NCBI GenBank assembly: GCA_000803105.1
Contig: JTDA01000014.1
Coordinates: forward strand, 1-64,000
DNA: 64,000 nucleotides
Direction of reading: 5' to 3'
DNA from: Coprobacter secundus
GTDB lineage: Bacteria; Bacteroidota; Bacteroidia; Bacteroidales; Coprobacteraceae
Shown in pieces: positions 44,010 through 54,264 of this stretch. The translations under genes and the position numbers were made by a program. The stretch's first letter is position 1; each line of letters begins with the position of its first letter. The notes beneath the pieces are model-generated. The model was not told where the DNA came from. It did no database searches and saw only the letters and a program-made list of their open reading frames with translations.

Positions 44010-45725
44010 TTAAAGAGCTTTTCCTTTTAATTTCTTTTCATGGGACAATTCTTCCGCAAGTTTATTGGCAGCAGTTACAGCTTTTGTAATATGGTCGAAA
44101 ATATATTCATCCCCAATTATGGAATTAAGCCGGGCACGTTTTATTGTTTCATGTACTTTAGGATTGACTCCCGATAATATTACATGAATTTTTTCACGAT
44201 GAGATGATTCTACCAAAATCTCAAGATTATGCAAACCTGTCGAGTCGATAAACGGTACTTTTCGCATACGGATAATACGAACTAATGGTTTGTCTCCCAT
44301 ATTGTGCATAAGTTCGTCGAACTTAGTTGCGACACCGAAAAAGAAAGGTCCGTCAATTTCATAAACTTCTATTCCTTTAGCTATATCCAGTGTTTCGTGT
44401 TGCGTCGATTCTGTTCCCTGTGCTATATCCAGTTCATCTTTTAAGACAGATACCTGAACATTTTCCGATACACGACGTAAAAAAAGTAATACAGCTAAGA
44501 GAAGTCCTATTTCTATTGCAATCGTCAAATTAAATACGACTGTTAAAATAAATGTTGTCAGTAGTACGGCAACATCAGATTTAGGGGTTTTGAGCAGGGA
44601 ACGGACAGTACGCCAACCGCTCATATTGTATGAGACGATAATTAGCACACCAGCAAGACATGCCATTGGAACTAATTTGATGAGTGGCATTAAAAACAGA
44701 AATATCAAAAGTAGAACTATGGCATGTATTATCCCAGCGATAGGAGTACGTCCCCCATTATTAATATTTGTCATTGTGCGAGCAATGGCTCCAGTGACAG
44801 GAATTCCTCCGAAGAATGGAACTACGATGTTTGCAACTCCTTGTCCTATCAGCTCTGTATTGGAATTATGCTGGTCTCCCGTGACACCGTCAGCGACAGT
44901 GGCAGATAATAAAGATTCGATAGCTCCGAGTATGGCAATTGTAAAAGCTGGAGAAAGAAGCTGATTAATTGTATTCATATTGATACTGAGCGGTTGAGGT
45001 TCAGGCACGTCGTTACTGATATTGCTGAACCTATCACCGATTGTCTCGATTCCGGTAATGTTGAATGTCTCTTTTAAAATGTAAGTTACAATTGTCATAA
45101 TAATAATTGCGACTAATGACCCTGGTATTTTTTTTGATATTTTGGGTGTAAGTATAATGAGTAAGATGCTGACGATACCTACAATTAAAGATGACCAATT
45201 GACTGTATTAAAGGACCGAAAATATGCAATCCATTTTGAAATGAAATCAGCAGGAACTTCAGCCATTGTTAATCCGAATAAGTCTTTGATTTGTGTTGTG
45301 AATATTGTTAGTGCAATACCACTGGTAAAGCCTATGACGATGGGGTAGGGAATGTATTTGATGATTGTTCCTAATCGAAAACATCCCATCAGTACGAGTA
45401 TTAGGCCGGCCATAACTGTCGCAATTGCAAGACCTTCTAATCCATAATTTTGTATAATAGAATATACAATTACGATGAAAGCCCCTGTTGGGCCTCCTAT
45501 TTGTACGTTGCTGCCCCCTAAAAAAGAGACAATGAAACCTCCGATTATGGCAGTGATCAATCCCTTTTCAGGGCTGACACCGGATGCAATACCGAATGCA
45601 ATGGCTAAAGGCAGGGCAACAATGCCAACTATGATACCGGCCATAAGGTCGGCCGAGAATTTCTCTTTTGAATAATTTTTTAAAATAGAGAATAGTTTGG
45701 GTTGAAAATCTAATGTACTTTTCAT
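44010..45725 (-). CDS. SulP-family anion transporter with STAS domain
   Basis: An inner-membrane transporter of about 571 residues, with 12-14 hydrophobic segments and a C-terminal cytosolic STAS domain (about residues 455-560; IDSTGLHNLEIL). SulP proteins carry sulfate, bicarbonate or dicarboxylates, usually by symport. I start at the ATG at 45725; the upstream TTG at 45740 is not needed. A good promoter lies at 45749-45780. The substrate is not determined by sequence. Confidence 0.92.
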   Translation of the reverse strand: MKSTLDFQPKLFSILKNYSKEKFSADLMAGIIVGIVALPLAIAFGIASGVSPEKGLITAIIGGFIVSFLGGSNVQIGGPTGAFIVIVYSIIQNYGLEGLAIATVMAGLILVLMGCFRLGTIIKYIPYPIVIGFTSGIALTIFTTQIKDLFGLTMAEVPADFISKWIAYFRSFNTVNWSSLIVGIVSILLIILTPKISKKIPGSLVAIIIMTIVTYILKETFNITGIETIGDRFSNISNDVPEPQPLSINMNTINQLLSPAFTIAILGAIESLLSATVADGVTGDQHNSNTELIGQGVANIVVPFFGGIPVTGAIARTMTNINNGGRTPIAGIIHAIVLLLIFLFLMPLIKLVPMACLAGVLIIVSYNMSGWRTVRSLLKTPKSDVAVLLTTFILTVVFNLTIAIEIGLLLAVLLFLRRVSENVQVSVLKDELDIAQGTESTQHETLDIAKGIEVYEIDGPFFFGVATKFDELMHNMGDKPLVRIIRMRKVPFIDSTGLHNLEILVESSHREKIHVILSGVNPKVHETIKRARLNSIIGDEYIFDHITKAVTAANKLAEELSHEKKLKGKAL

Positions 45726-45748
45726 ATAACCTGATTTCAAATAGGCTG

Positions 45749-45780
45749 CAAAGGTAATTATTATTTGTTAATAAAACAAA
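45749..45780 (-). promoter_or_regulatory. Promoter of the SulP gene
   Basis: On the minus strand TTTG (45780-45777), a 20-nt spacer and TACCTTTG (45756-45749) form a near-ideal Bacteroidetes promoter ending 24 nt before the ATG. Confidence 0.75.
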
Positions 45781-45794
45781 AGGGTTTTTAAATG

Positions 45795-45840
45795 AAAAAA
45801 GGAAGAGAATTAAGATTTCGCATATTTCTCTCCCTTTTTT
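45795..45840 (-). terminator. Terminator of the 45868-47001 gene
   Basis: AAAAAAGGAAGAGAA (45795-45809) pairs with TTCTCTCCCTTTTTT (45826-45840) with one wobble. On the minus strand the stem ends in a T6 run. It lies 27 nt past the GNAT gene stop and before the SulP promoter. Confidence 0.8.
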
Positions 45841-45867
45841 AGTTTTATCTAAGAAAGTGTTAAAAAA

Positions 45868-47001
45868 TTATTGTCCTAATTTTTTTAAATATGCACGTCT
45901 GCGTTTGTGTTGAATATTTTCAAAATATTGCCATTGAGATTGTACTTTTCCGTTTTCTTCTAATTCCGGATTACTTTCTGCATATTTATACCCGTTTTTG
46001 ATGAATACAGGTATAAGGTCGGAGAATAAAAGAGCGTTTGCTCCTGTATTTTGATAATCGGGACGTATTGCAACGAGTAAAAGGTCAACTACATCATTTT
46101 TCCCTCTTAGAGCTTTAAGTAGATGTATAAAACCGAATGGGAAAAGTTTTCCTTTAGCTTTTTGCATAGCTTTGGTCATGGATGGAATAGCAATACCGAC
46201 ACCTATTAATTCTTTCTTTTCATTGATAATAAGTGTGACATTTTCTAATCGTACCATGGGGAGGTACATTTTTATATAATAATCAATTTGTCGCTGATTC
46301 AGTATCGAATATCCATATAAATTGGCATATGCATTATTAATAAGTTCGAAAATTTTTTGACCATAATCTTTTACTATTTTAGTTGCAGAATTGTATTTTA
46401 CGATTTCTAACTTATATTTAGTTTTTACGATGTTTGCAATTCGTTGATGTTTTTCTGGTATTCGTTCGGGAACAAAAATTTTAAATTCTACCCAATCAAC
46501 ATCTTTTTCAAAACCCAATTCAGTTATATGTTTTATATAATAAGGATAATTGTATATGGTAGCCATTGTACCCATTTGGTCGAAACCTTCAATAAGAAGA
46601 CCTTCAGGGTCCATATCTGTGAAGCCTAAAGGACCGTTAAGTTCATTCATCCCTTTTGAAAGGGCCCATTTTTCTACGGCGTCGAAAAGGGCTTTACTGA
46701 CTTCTTTACTATCGATGAAATCGACGAAGCCAAACCTCGCTGTTTTCTTTCCAGTTTTCTCATTAACTTGATGATTAATGATTCCTGCAATACGGCCGAC
46801 GGGTTTTGTATTGTCGTATGCCATATAATAGACAGATTCACAATAGTCGAAGGCTGGATTTTTATCTTTACTTAGAGTTCCTACTTCGTCAAATATCAGT
46901 TGTGGAACTGCATAAGGGTTATTTTTATATAAATCAATATTGAAACGTGCAAATTTTTTTAGTCCCCGTTTCCCCGAGATTTCACGAATTGTTATGGCCA
47001 T
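45868..47001 (-). CDS. GNAT-family N-acetyltransferase-like protein
   Basis: A 377-residue protein with a GNAT-like fold. RPDYQNTGANALLFSDLI, near residue 320, is the acetyl-CoA loop type (R/QxxGxA). The N-terminal half begins IREISGKRGLKKFARFNIDLY, and a GRIAGIINHQ strand is recognisable. Such proteins are common in Bacteroidetes and have no assigned substrate. The ATG start gives the normal length. It is read toward the SulP gene from a separate promoter that I could not place, and has its own terminator. Confidence 0.75.
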   Translation of the reverse strand: MAITIREISGKRGLKKFARFNIDLYKNNPYAVPQLIFDEVGTLSKDKNPAFDYCESVYYMAYDNTKPVGRIAGIINHQVNEKTGKKTARFGFVDFIDSKEVSKALFDAVEKWALSKGMNELNGPLGFTDMDPEGLLIEGFDQMGTMATIYNYPYYIKHITELGFEKDVDWVEFKIFVPERIPEKHQRIANIVKTKYKLEIVKYNSATKIVKDYGQKIFELINNAYANLYGYSILNQRQIDYYIKMYLPMVRLENVTLIINEKKELIGVGIAIPSMTKAMQKAKGKLFPFGFIHLLKALRGKNDVVDLLLVAIRPDYQNTGANALLFSDLIPVFIKNGYKYAESNPELEENGKVQSQWQYFENIQHKRRRAYLKKLGQ

Positions 47002-47065
47002 AATTAAGCACTTTAAAGTTGGGGTAAATATAGGTTTATTTTAAAGTAGAAATAATATTATTACA

Positions 47066-47719
47066 TTATTCCTTTTCTCCATAAGCAAGATCTCCGGCAT
47101 CTCCGAGCCCTGGAACAATATATGAATGGTCATCGAGTTCCGGGTCTATAGCCCCTACCCATACGGTTGTTTTATCCGATGGGAAATGCTCTTGTACGTA
47201 TTCAATTGCCTTTTGGCTGGCGATTATAGATGCTATATGTACATGTTCAGGGTCACCTTTTGTCAGAAGTGCTCGATAAGCCAGTTCCATAGATCCACCT
47301 GTAGCGAGCATGGGATCTGTCAAAATTAAAACTTTTCCATCAATGCGAGGAGAGGCAATATATTCAATGAATATTTCAAAATTAAGTTTATCTTTATATT
47401 TTCTATAAGCGGAAACGAAAGCATTTTCAGCATTATCGAAATAGTTGAGAAAACCTTGATGAAAAGGAATTCCGGCACGTAGAATGGTGCCTAATACTAA
47501 TTTGTCATCGGAAGTATTAATTGAGATGATTCCTAAAGGAGTTTTTATTTCTTTTGGACTGTAATGTAAGTCCTTACTGAGTTCATAAGATATTATTTCT
47601 CCGATGCGTTCTAGATTTTTCCGAAATCGTAATCGATCACCTTGGATATTGGTATCGCGAAGTTCTGCAACAAAGCGATTGAGTTCTGAATTATTTTCCG
47701 AAAAGTTGACAATTTTCAT
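47066..47719 (-). CDS. upp: Uracil phosphoribosyltransferase
   Basis: A cytosolic salvage enzyme making UMP from uracil and PRPP. The protein is 217 residues from the ATG at 47719; a TTG 27 nt upstream lies within the promoter and is not used. The PRPP loop VLILTDPMLATGGS is at about residues 126-139, and the C-terminal uracil-binding region is VPGLGDAGDLAYG. A TATTTTTG box (47751-47744) lies 25 nt before the start. Confidence 0.96.
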   Translation of the reverse strand: MKIVNFSENNSELNRFVAELRDTNIQGDRLRFRKNLERIGEIISYELSKDLHYSPKEIKTPLGIISINTSDDKLVLGTILRAGIPFHQGFLNYFDNAENAFVSAYRKYKDKLNFEIFIEYIASPRIDGKVLILTDPMLATGGSMELAYRALLTKGDPEHVHIASIIASQKAIEYVQEHFPSDKTTVWVGAIDPELDDHSYIVPGLGDAGDLAYGEKE

Positions 47720-47743
47720 GTTGTAGGATATATTACATTTTTG

Positions 47744-47751
47744 CAAAAATA
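47744..47751 (-). promoter_or_regulatory. Putative -7 box of upp
   Basis: TATTTTTG on the minus strand (47751-47744) matches TAnnTTTG and supports the ATG at 47719. No clear -33 element is seen. Confidence 0.5.
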
Positions 47752-48092
47752 CATAAAACCCTAAGAATTATGTTTCAATGTTGACATAAAATTAGCTTTA
47801 AATGAGGTTTAGCCCATAATTTTTGAAGGAAATGAATAATTTTGAGCCGATGTGTGAGACTTTTGACTCTCTTTTTAGAAGAAAAAGTTATTTATTATTA
47901 GTTAAAAATGAAAACAATACAAAAAAAAGAAAGGTAATTTTGTCATTGTTTAAGTCACTTAAATAAAAAATAGAACAATTACTGAAAAATTTCTTTAATT
48001 AAAGAACTACTTCATGGAATTTGTATTATTTTTGCATCGCGATTTAGAAGAGATAGTAAAATAAATAGTTAATCATTTAATTAGAAACAAGA
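47752..48092. promoter_or_regulatory. upp-pckA divergent intergenic region with pckA -7 boxes
   Basis: This 341-nt AT-rich region has no convincing gene. Two + strand boxes match the consensus: TATTTTTG at 48027-48034 (leader about 55 nt, followed by GCATCGCG as is common in this group) and TAATTTTG at 47935-47942. The first is the better pckA candidate. The long leader leaves room for post-transcriptional control, but I see no strong riboswitch-like structure. Confidence 0.5.
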
Positions 48093-49697
48093 ATGGCAAA
48101 TTTAGATCTTACAAAATACGGTATTAGTGGTACCGTAGAGATTGTGCACAATCCGTCTTATGATGTATTGTTCGCTGAAGAAACAAAGGCTGGTTTGGAA
48201 GGCTTTGAAAAAGGTCAAGTAACAGAGTTGGGTGCTGTAAATGTAATGACTGGTATTTATACTGGACGTTCTCCTAAAGATAAATTTTTGGTAAAAGATG
48301 CTACTAGTGAAAATACAGTATGGTGGACATCAGAAGAATATAAGAATGATAATAAGCCTGTGTCAACGGAAACTTGGAACGTTTTGAAAGATTTGGCTGC
48401 TAAAGAATTGTCAAATAAGAAATTGTTTGTAGTTGATGGTTATTGTGGAGCCAATGAAGCAACTCGTCTGAAAGTCCGTTTTATTATGGAAGTTGCATGG
48501 CAAGCTCATTTTGTAACGAATATGTTTATTCGTCCTTCTAAAGAGGAATTAGAGAATTTTGAGCCTGACTTCGTCGTTTACAATGCGTCTAAAGCTAAAG
48601 TTGAAAATTACAAAGAACTGGGATTAAATTCAGAAACAGCAGTTGTTTTCAATTTGACAACTAAAGAGCAAGTAATCTTGAATACGTGGTACGGTGGTGA
48701 GATGAAAAAAGGAATGTTCTCTATGATGAACTATTTCAACCCGTTGCGTGGTATTGCTTCTATGCACTGTTCTGCAAATACTAGCATGGATGGTTCTAGT
48801 TCAGCTATCTTCTTTGGTCTTTCTGGTACAGGTAAAACTACTTTGTCTACTGACCCAAAACGTAAATTGATTGGTGACGATGAGCACGGATGGGATAATG
48901 AAGGTGTATTCAACTATGAAGGTGGTTGCTATGCTAAAGTTATCAATTTGGACAAAGAAAGTGAGCCAGATATTTATAATGCAATCAAACGTGATGCTTT
49001 GTTGGAAAACGTTACGGTTGATGCTAATGGTAAGATTGATTTTGCAGATAAGAGCGTCACAGAAAATACACGAGTTTCTTATCCTATTTATCATATCAAT
49101 AATATCGTTAAGCCGGTGTCTAAAGGGCCTCATGCAAAACAGGTTATTTTCTTGTCTGCTGATGCATTCGGTGTATTACCTCCTGTATCTATTTTGACTC
49201 CGGAACAAGCTCAATATTATTTCTTGTCAGGTTTCACTGCTAAATTAGCAGGTACTGAACGCGGTATTACAGAACCAACCCCTACGTTCTCTGCATGTTT
49301 TGGTGCAGCTTTCTTAACTTTACATCCTACTAAATATGCTGAAGAATTGGTTAAGAAAATGAATATGACTGGAGCTAAAGCTTATTTGGTAAACACTGGT
49401 TGGAATGGAACTGGTAAACGTATTTCTATTAAAGATACTCGTGGTATCATTGATGCTATTCTGGATGGTTCGATAGAAAAAGCTCCTACAAAAACTATCC
49501 CGTTCTTTGATTTTGTAGTTCCTACAGAATTACCTGGTGTAGATCCTAAGATTCTTGATCCTCGAGATACTTATGATTGTGCTTGTAAATGGGAAGAAAA
49601 AGCTAAAGATTTAGCTGGACGTTTTATTAAGAACTTCTCTAAATTTACTGGAAATGAAGCAGGTAAAGCTCTTGTAGCAGCTGGACCTAAATTGTAA
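48093..49697 (+). CDS. pckA: Phosphoenolpyruvate carboxykinase (ATP)
   Basis: A 534-residue ATP-type PEPCK, interconverting oxaloacetate and PEP. The P-loop GLSGTGKTT is at residues 242-250; YTGRSPKDKF near 56 is the family N-terminal motif, and the metal ligand region LIGDDEHGW follows the P-loop. In Bacteroides the enzyme commonly runs in the PEP-to-oxaloacetate direction during succinate production. It has its own promoter region and a strong terminator, so it is probably monocistronic. Confidence 0.98.
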   Translation: MANLDLTKYGISGTVEIVHNPSYDVLFAEETKAGLEGFEKGQVTELGAVNVMTGIYTGRSPKDKFLVKDATSENTVWWTSEEYKNDNKPVSTETWNVLKDLAAKELSNKKLFVVDGYCGANEATRLKVRFIMEVAWQAHFVTNMFIRPSKEELENFEPDFVVYNASKAKVENYKELGLNSETAVVFNLTTKEQVILNTWYGGEMKKGMFSMMNYFNPLRGIASMHCSANTSMDGSSSAIFFGLSGTGKTTLSTDPKRKLIGDDEHGWDNEGVFNYEGGCYAKVINLDKESEPDIYNAIKRDALLENVTVDANGKIDFADKSVTENTRVSYPIYHINNIVKPVSKGPHAKQVIFLSADAFGVLPPVSILTPEQAQYYFLSGFTAKLAGTERGITEPTPTFSACFGAAFLTLHPTKYAEELVKKMNMTGAKAYLVNTGWNGTGKRISIKDTRGIIDAILDGSIEKAPTKTIPFFDFVVPTELPGVDPKILDPRDTYDCACKWEEKAKDLAGRFIKNFSKFTGNEAGKALVAAGPKL

Positions 49698-49725
49698 TTT
49701 ATTTCAAAGTGAAATGATAAATTAA

Positions 49726-49764
49726 AAAAGGGGTTGCCTTTAGTTTAATAGGGCAATCCCTTTT
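49726..49764 (+). terminator. pckA terminator
   Basis: AAAAGGGGTTGCCT (49726-49739) pairs with AGGGCAATCCCTTTT (49750-49764), with one G-T pair and a T-rich end. It starts 29 nt after the pckA stop. Confidence 0.85.
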
Positions 49765-49870
49765 CTGTATTTTGCAGCTTTAAAATTTTGAGCCAAAGAA
49801 ATTTTATAAAACCTATTAAAATGTTTTTTTGTTGTGAGAATTGCCTTATTCTCAAAAATGTTAGTTGTCT

Positions 49871-50365
49871 TTATTGAGATAAGATGAGTTCATAGCACCA
49901 AAAAAGCCCAGTCTTTCCTATTAAAGGAATAGTGCCACAGTGGGTGAACCCTAGGCGCTCATATAAATGTTGTGCCGAACGATTTTCTGAAAAAGTATCT
50001 AATCGTATAGACTTGTATTTATTGTTTATGGCATATTTTATAACCCATTTCAGAATTTTTTCTCCAAGGTGCTTTCCTCTGAATTCAGGATCGATAAATA
50101 ATCGGTGAATGATCAACGCAGGTTTTTGGCTGTGCCATATTACGTAATTATAATGTTCGTCATATTCCTCGTTCAGGCATACAGCCCCTATTAGTGAACC
50201 TTGTTTATAGAATAGATAAAGTTCTCCTTTATCGATATCATTCTTAAATGTTTCTTTTGTCGGATAGTCTTTGCTCCAACTGAATCCTGGATAAATGTAA
50301 TCCAGCGTTTTTTGTTTAAGAGCAAAAACTTCATTTAAATTCTTGATTGTTGCTTTAAGCATCAT
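49871..50365 (-). CDS. GNAT-family N-acetyltransferase
   Basis: A 164-residue acetyltransferase with the acetyl-CoA motif PEFRGKHLGEKIL (about residues 96-108) and the C-terminal RSAQHLYERLGF. The substrate is unknown. Two adjacent ATG codons start it, overlapping the end of the U32 gene by 11 nt, so the pair is probably translated together. Confidence 0.88.
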   Translation of the reverse strand: MMLKATIKNLNEVFALKQKTLDYIYPGFSWSKDYPTKETFKNDIDKGELYLFYKQGSLIGAVCLNEEYDEHYNYVIWHSQKPALIIHRLFIDPEFRGKHLGEKILKWVIKYAINNKYKSIRLDTFSENRSAQHLYERLGFTHCGTIPLIGKTGLFWCYELILSQ

Positions 50366-51608
50366 CTTTGGTCGTATCTATCCATTTAAACAATTTATCG
50401 GAAGGTCGTATTTTCTCATCGAGCTTTATAGAAAAGTGTTCTCCTTTTACTGTTTCTTGTACAGGTTTTAAATTGACACGTATTTCTTCGACTTTCTTTG
50501 TAATAGCACCAGTCGTAGGGCCTGTAATTAATATTTCATCTCCAACTTTAAGAGACTGTGTTTCCATTAAGAATTCGGCAACACCCAGATTTGAGAAATA
50601 TTTGATTCCTTTTCCTATATAAATTTTCCTTTTCGTTGCTCCAGAACCGTAATTTTTACTCCATTCACCGAGTCTTTGACCTAGATAATATCCATTCCAA
50701 AAACCTCGGTTGAAAACTGTAGAAAGACGTTTATTCCAATCTTTTATATGTTCATCAGAAAAGTTCCCGGAAAGATAACATTCAATAGCTTCTTTATAGC
50801 ATTCGGTAACAGTACGTACATATTCGGCTCCGCGAGCACGACCTTCTATCTTGAAAACCCTGACACCAGCATCCATCATTTTATTTAGAAAGTGAATTGT
50901 CTTTAAATCTTTTGGAGACATGATATACTCGTTTTCAATGTCTAATTCAACTTCAGTATCACGGTCTTTTACGTTATAAGCTCTACGGCAGATTTGAACA
51001 CAAGCTCCCCGATTTGCAGAAGCATTGGCCTCGTGTAAACTTAAATAACATTTACCGGAGACGGCCATACATAGAGCTCCATGACAGAACATTTCGATAC
51101 GGATAAGTTCGCCTTTGGGTCCTTTGATTTGTTCATTACAAATGCATTTGTATATATGAGCTACTTGTTCGAGGTTTAGTTCTCTGGCTAAAACGACGAC
51201 ATCAGCAAATTGAGCGTAGAATTTTAATGATTCGGCATTTGAAATATTTAATTGTGTAGAGAGGTGGACTTCTACTCCTATACTGCAAGCATATGCCATG
51301 GCAGCTACGTCACTGGCAATAATGGCTGAAATATGAGCTTCCTTAGCCGCATTGATGATGTGTCTCATAAGCTCTAAGTCATTATCATATATGACTGTAT
51401 TGACGGTGAGATAACTTTTCATGTTGTTTTCAAGGCATATTTGAGCTATTTGATGCAAGTCTTCTATTGTGAAATTATTGGAGGAGCGAGCTCTCATATT
51501 TAGCCCTTCTATACCGAAATAAATAGAATCAGCACCACCTTGTATTGCGGCCGTTAAAGATTCGTACGAACCGACTGGCGCCATGATTTCAAAGTCGGAT
51601 TTTTTCAT
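50355..51608 (-). CDS. Peptidase U32-family protein (RNA hydroxylation type)
   Basis: A 417-residue protein of the U32 family. The N-terminal APVGSYESLTAAIQGGADSIYFG motif and the cysteine-rich MFCHGALCMAVSGKCYLSL with a further CVQICR set are typical of members such as TrhP and RlhA that use an iron-sulfur site for prephenate-dependent RNA hydroxylation; the peptidase name is historical. The length fits TrhP-like tRNA hydroxylation proteins better than the longer RlhA. It lies 23 nt after mutS and overlaps the GNAT gene. Confidence 0.85.
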   Translation of the reverse strand: MKKSDFEIMAPVGSYESLTAAIQGGADSIYFGIEGLNMRARSSNNFTIEDLHQIAQICLENNMKSYLTVNTVIYDNDLELMRHIINAAKEAHISAIIASDVAAMAYACSIGVEVHLSTQLNISNAESLKFYAQFADVVVLARELNLEQVAHIYKCICNEQIKGPKGELIRIEMFCHGALCMAVSGKCYLSLHEANASANRGACVQICRRAYNVKDRDTEVELDIENEYIMSPKDLKTIHFLNKMMDAGVRVFKIEGRARGAEYVRTVTECYKEAIECYLSGNFSDEHIKDWNKRLSTVFNRGFWNGYYLGQRLGEWSKNYGSGATKRKIYIGKGIKYFSNLGVAEFLMETQSLKVGDEILITGPTTGAITKKVEEIRVNLKPVQETVKGEHFSIKLDEKIRPSDKLFKWIDTTKDDA

Positions 51609-51631
51609 ATAATTGTTACTGTAAAGTCATT

Positions 51632-54244
51632 TTATTTACCGGTGATAATTTTTCGGATTTCATTTAATTTATTCAAAGCTTCTACCGGTGTAAGATTGTT
51701 TATATCTAAATTGATGATTTCATCTCGTATTTGACTCAAAACTGGATCATCCAGCTGAAAAAAACTCAGTTGCATTCCTTCACGTTGCGCTGCTATTTCG
51801 TGAGTCGGTTTAGAAATTCCATTATTTCTGTTTTCGGATTCAAGTTGCTTTAATATTTGGTCTGCTCTTCTTACGATGCTTTGAGGCATTCCTGCCATTT
51901 TAGCGACATGTATACCGAAACTGTGTTCACTTCCACCTTTAACGAGTTTTCTTAAAAAAATAACTTTATTGTCTACCTCTTTTACGGATACATTGAAATT
52001 AGCGATACGTTTATAAGTGCGTTCCATCTCATTTAGCTCATGATAATGGGTAGCAAATAATGTTTTTGCACGGGCTTTAGGGTGTTCATGGATATGTTCT
52101 ACAATAGCCCAAGCGATAGAAATCCCATCATATGTGCTTGTTCCACGACCGAGTTCATCAAATAAGACAAGGCTTCTATTCGATATATTATTTAGTATGT
52201 CGGCTGCTTCATTCATTTCTACCATGAAAGTAGATTCTCCTAAAGATATATTGTCTGAGGCTCCGACTCGTGTAAATACTTTGTCTACTAATCCTATTTT
52301 TGCAGATTCTGCAGGGACAAAGCTTCCGATTTGTGCTAAAATTACAATAAGGGCTGTTTGCCGTAAAAGAGCAGATTTACCAGCCATGTTAGGACCAGTT
52401 ATCATAATAATTTGCTGATTGTCGTTACTAAGGCTGATGCTGTTCGAGATATATTCTTCTCCGGGAGGGAGCTGCTTCTCGATTACAGGATGGCGCCCTT
52501 CTTTGATATCTATTTCGTCGCCGTCATTTATATTGGGACGAATATAGTGGTTTTCTTTTGCTGTGATGGCAAACGACAATAGGCAATCGAGTCGGGCAAT
52601 TAGATTGGCATTATGTTGTATTGCGGGGATATAATCATTTAGGGCTAAGACTAAATCGTTGAAAAGTTTACTTTCAAGTGACAGAATTTTTTCCTCAGCT
52701 CCTAAAATTTTTTCTTCATATTCTTTTAGTTCTTGTGTAATATATCTTTCGGCGTTAACAAGAGTCTGTTTTCTAATCCACTCAGGAGGGACTTTATCTT
52801 TATGGGTATTACGTACTTCTATATAATATCCAAAGACGTTATTAAAACTTATTTTCAGGCTAGGTATACCAGTTCTTTCGCTTTCTCTTTGTTGTATATG
52901 TATAAGATAGTCTTTCCCAGAATAAGCCAATTCTCGAAGTTCATCAAGTTCGGCATTTACTCCCCTTGCAATGATCCCTCCTCGATTGATAAGGGAAGGG
53001 GCATCTGGACTTATTTCTCGTGCAATACGGTCCTTTATTGAAGAACAAGGATTGAGCTGTTCTCCTATTCGTCTTAGGACAGGTTCTTCAGAAGATGAGC
53101 AGATATGTTGTATAGGTTCCATTGCCGACAGGGCAACACGAAGTTGTATCATTTCACGGGGAGTAATCCTGCCGACTGCAACTTTAGAAATAATACGTTC
53201 TACATCACCAATAAGCATGAGCTGCTGTTCTATCTCATCTTTGATGTCAGGTTCTTTGAAAAAATATTCAACGACATTTAATCGTTCGTTGATAGGTTGT
53301 ACATCTTTTAAGGGAAAAACAATCCATCTTTTTAGCAGACGAGCTCCCATCGGACTTGTTGTACGGTCGATGACATCGAGTAAACTTTTTCCGCCCTCAT
53401 TCATTGTGTTTAATAATTCAAGACTACGAACGGTAAATTTATCGAGACGTACGTAGCGTTCTTCCTCAATGCGGGCAAGGGATGTAATATGAGAGATTTG
53501 CTTGTGCTGGGTTATGTCTAAATAATAAAGTAACGAACCGGCAGCAATGATCCCGTTTTTTAAGTTTTGTACTCCGAATCCTTTTAGATTTTTTGTTTCG
53601 AAATGTTTTAATAGACGATCGGTTGCAGCGTCTTCTGTAAAAATCCAATCGTCGAGTTCGAAAGTAAAGAAACGAGTACCAAAGTGCTCTTCAAATAATG
53701 TTTTTTTACTTTTTTCAAATAAGACTTCTTTGGGAGCAAAATTATTTAAGAGCTTATCTATGTAATCATAGTTCCCTTCAGCTGTAAGAAATTCACCGGT
53801 TGATATGTCAAGAAAAGCTATACCGCAAATGTTTTTATTAAAGTGAATTCCGGCCAAAAAGTTATTTTCTTTGTGATTTAAGATATTGTCGTTTATAGAA
53901 ACCCCAGGAGTTACAAGCTCGATAATACCACGTTTGACTAATTTCTTTGTCATTTTAGGGTCTTCAAGCTGTTCACAGATAGCTACTCGTTTCCCTGCTC
54001 GTACCAGTTTGGGAAGATAAGTATCTAATGCATGATGTGGAAATCCTGCCAATTCTACAAATTGGGCAGCACCGTTAGCTCTTCGAGTCAGTGTTATTCC
54101 CAATATCTCGGAGGTTGTGATAGCATCTTCTGAGAATGTTTCGTAAAAATCCCCAACACGAAATAATAGAATAGCATCGGGATGCTTGGTTTTCATCTCG
54201 ATATATTGCTTCATAAGGGGTGTTTCAACAATTGCTTTAGCCAA
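51632..54244 (-). CDS. mutS: DNA mismatch repair protein MutS
   Basis: An 870-residue mismatch-recognition ATPase. The mismatch-binding Phe-x-Glu is in GDFYE (residues 31-35), the Walker A GPNMAGKS is at 617-624 and the Walker B/signature DELGRGTSTYDG at 696-707. The start codon is a TTG at 54244; the first ATG, at 54214, would cut off the conserved TPLMKQY region. A -7 box TACCTTTG (54272-54265) would then leave a short leader of about 15 nt. Confidence 0.95.
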   Translation of the reverse strand: MAKAIVETPLMKQYIEMKTKHPDAILLFRVGDFYETFSEDAITTSEILGITLTRRANGAAQFVELAGFPHHALDTYLPKLVRAGKRVAICEQLEDPKMTKKLVKRGIIELVTPGVSINDNILNHKENNFLAGIHFNKNICGIAFLDISTGEFLTAEGNYDYIDKLLNNFAPKEVLFEKSKKTLFEEHFGTRFFTFELDDWIFTEDAATDRLLKHFETKNLKGFGVQNLKNGIIAAGSLLYYLDITQHKQISHITSLARIEEERYVRLDKFTVRSLELLNTMNEGGKSLLDVIDRTTSPMGARLLKRWIVFPLKDVQPINERLNVVEYFFKEPDIKDEIEQQLMLIGDVERIISKVAVGRITPREMIQLRVALSAMEPIQHICSSSEEPVLRRIGEQLNPCSSIKDRIAREISPDAPSLINRGGIIARGVNAELDELRELAYSGKDYLIHIQQRESERTGIPSLKISFNNVFGYYIEVRNTHKDKVPPEWIRKQTLVNAERYITQELKEYEEKILGAEEKILSLESKLFNDLVLALNDYIPAIQHNANLIARLDCLLSFAITAKENHYIRPNINDGDEIDIKEGRHPVIEKQLPPGEEYISNSISLSNDNQQIIMITGPNMAGKSALLRQTALIVILAQIGSFVPAESAKIGLVDKVFTRVGASDNISLGESTFMVEMNEAADILNNISNRSLVLFDELGRGTSTYDGISIAWAIVEHIHEHPKARAKTLFATHYHELNEMERTYKRIANFNVSVKEVDNKVIFLRKLVKGGSEHSFGIHVAKMAGMPQSIVRRADQILKQLESENRNNGISKPTHEIAAQREGMQLSFFQLDDPVLSQIRDEIINLDINNLTPVEALNKLNEIRKIITGK

Positions 54245-54264
54245 GTTCTTAATTTTTGAGAATA

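Noticed and set aside
44010..45740. TTG start for the SulP gene
   Set aside because: The ATG at 45725 lies close downstream and the promoter is 24 nt before it.
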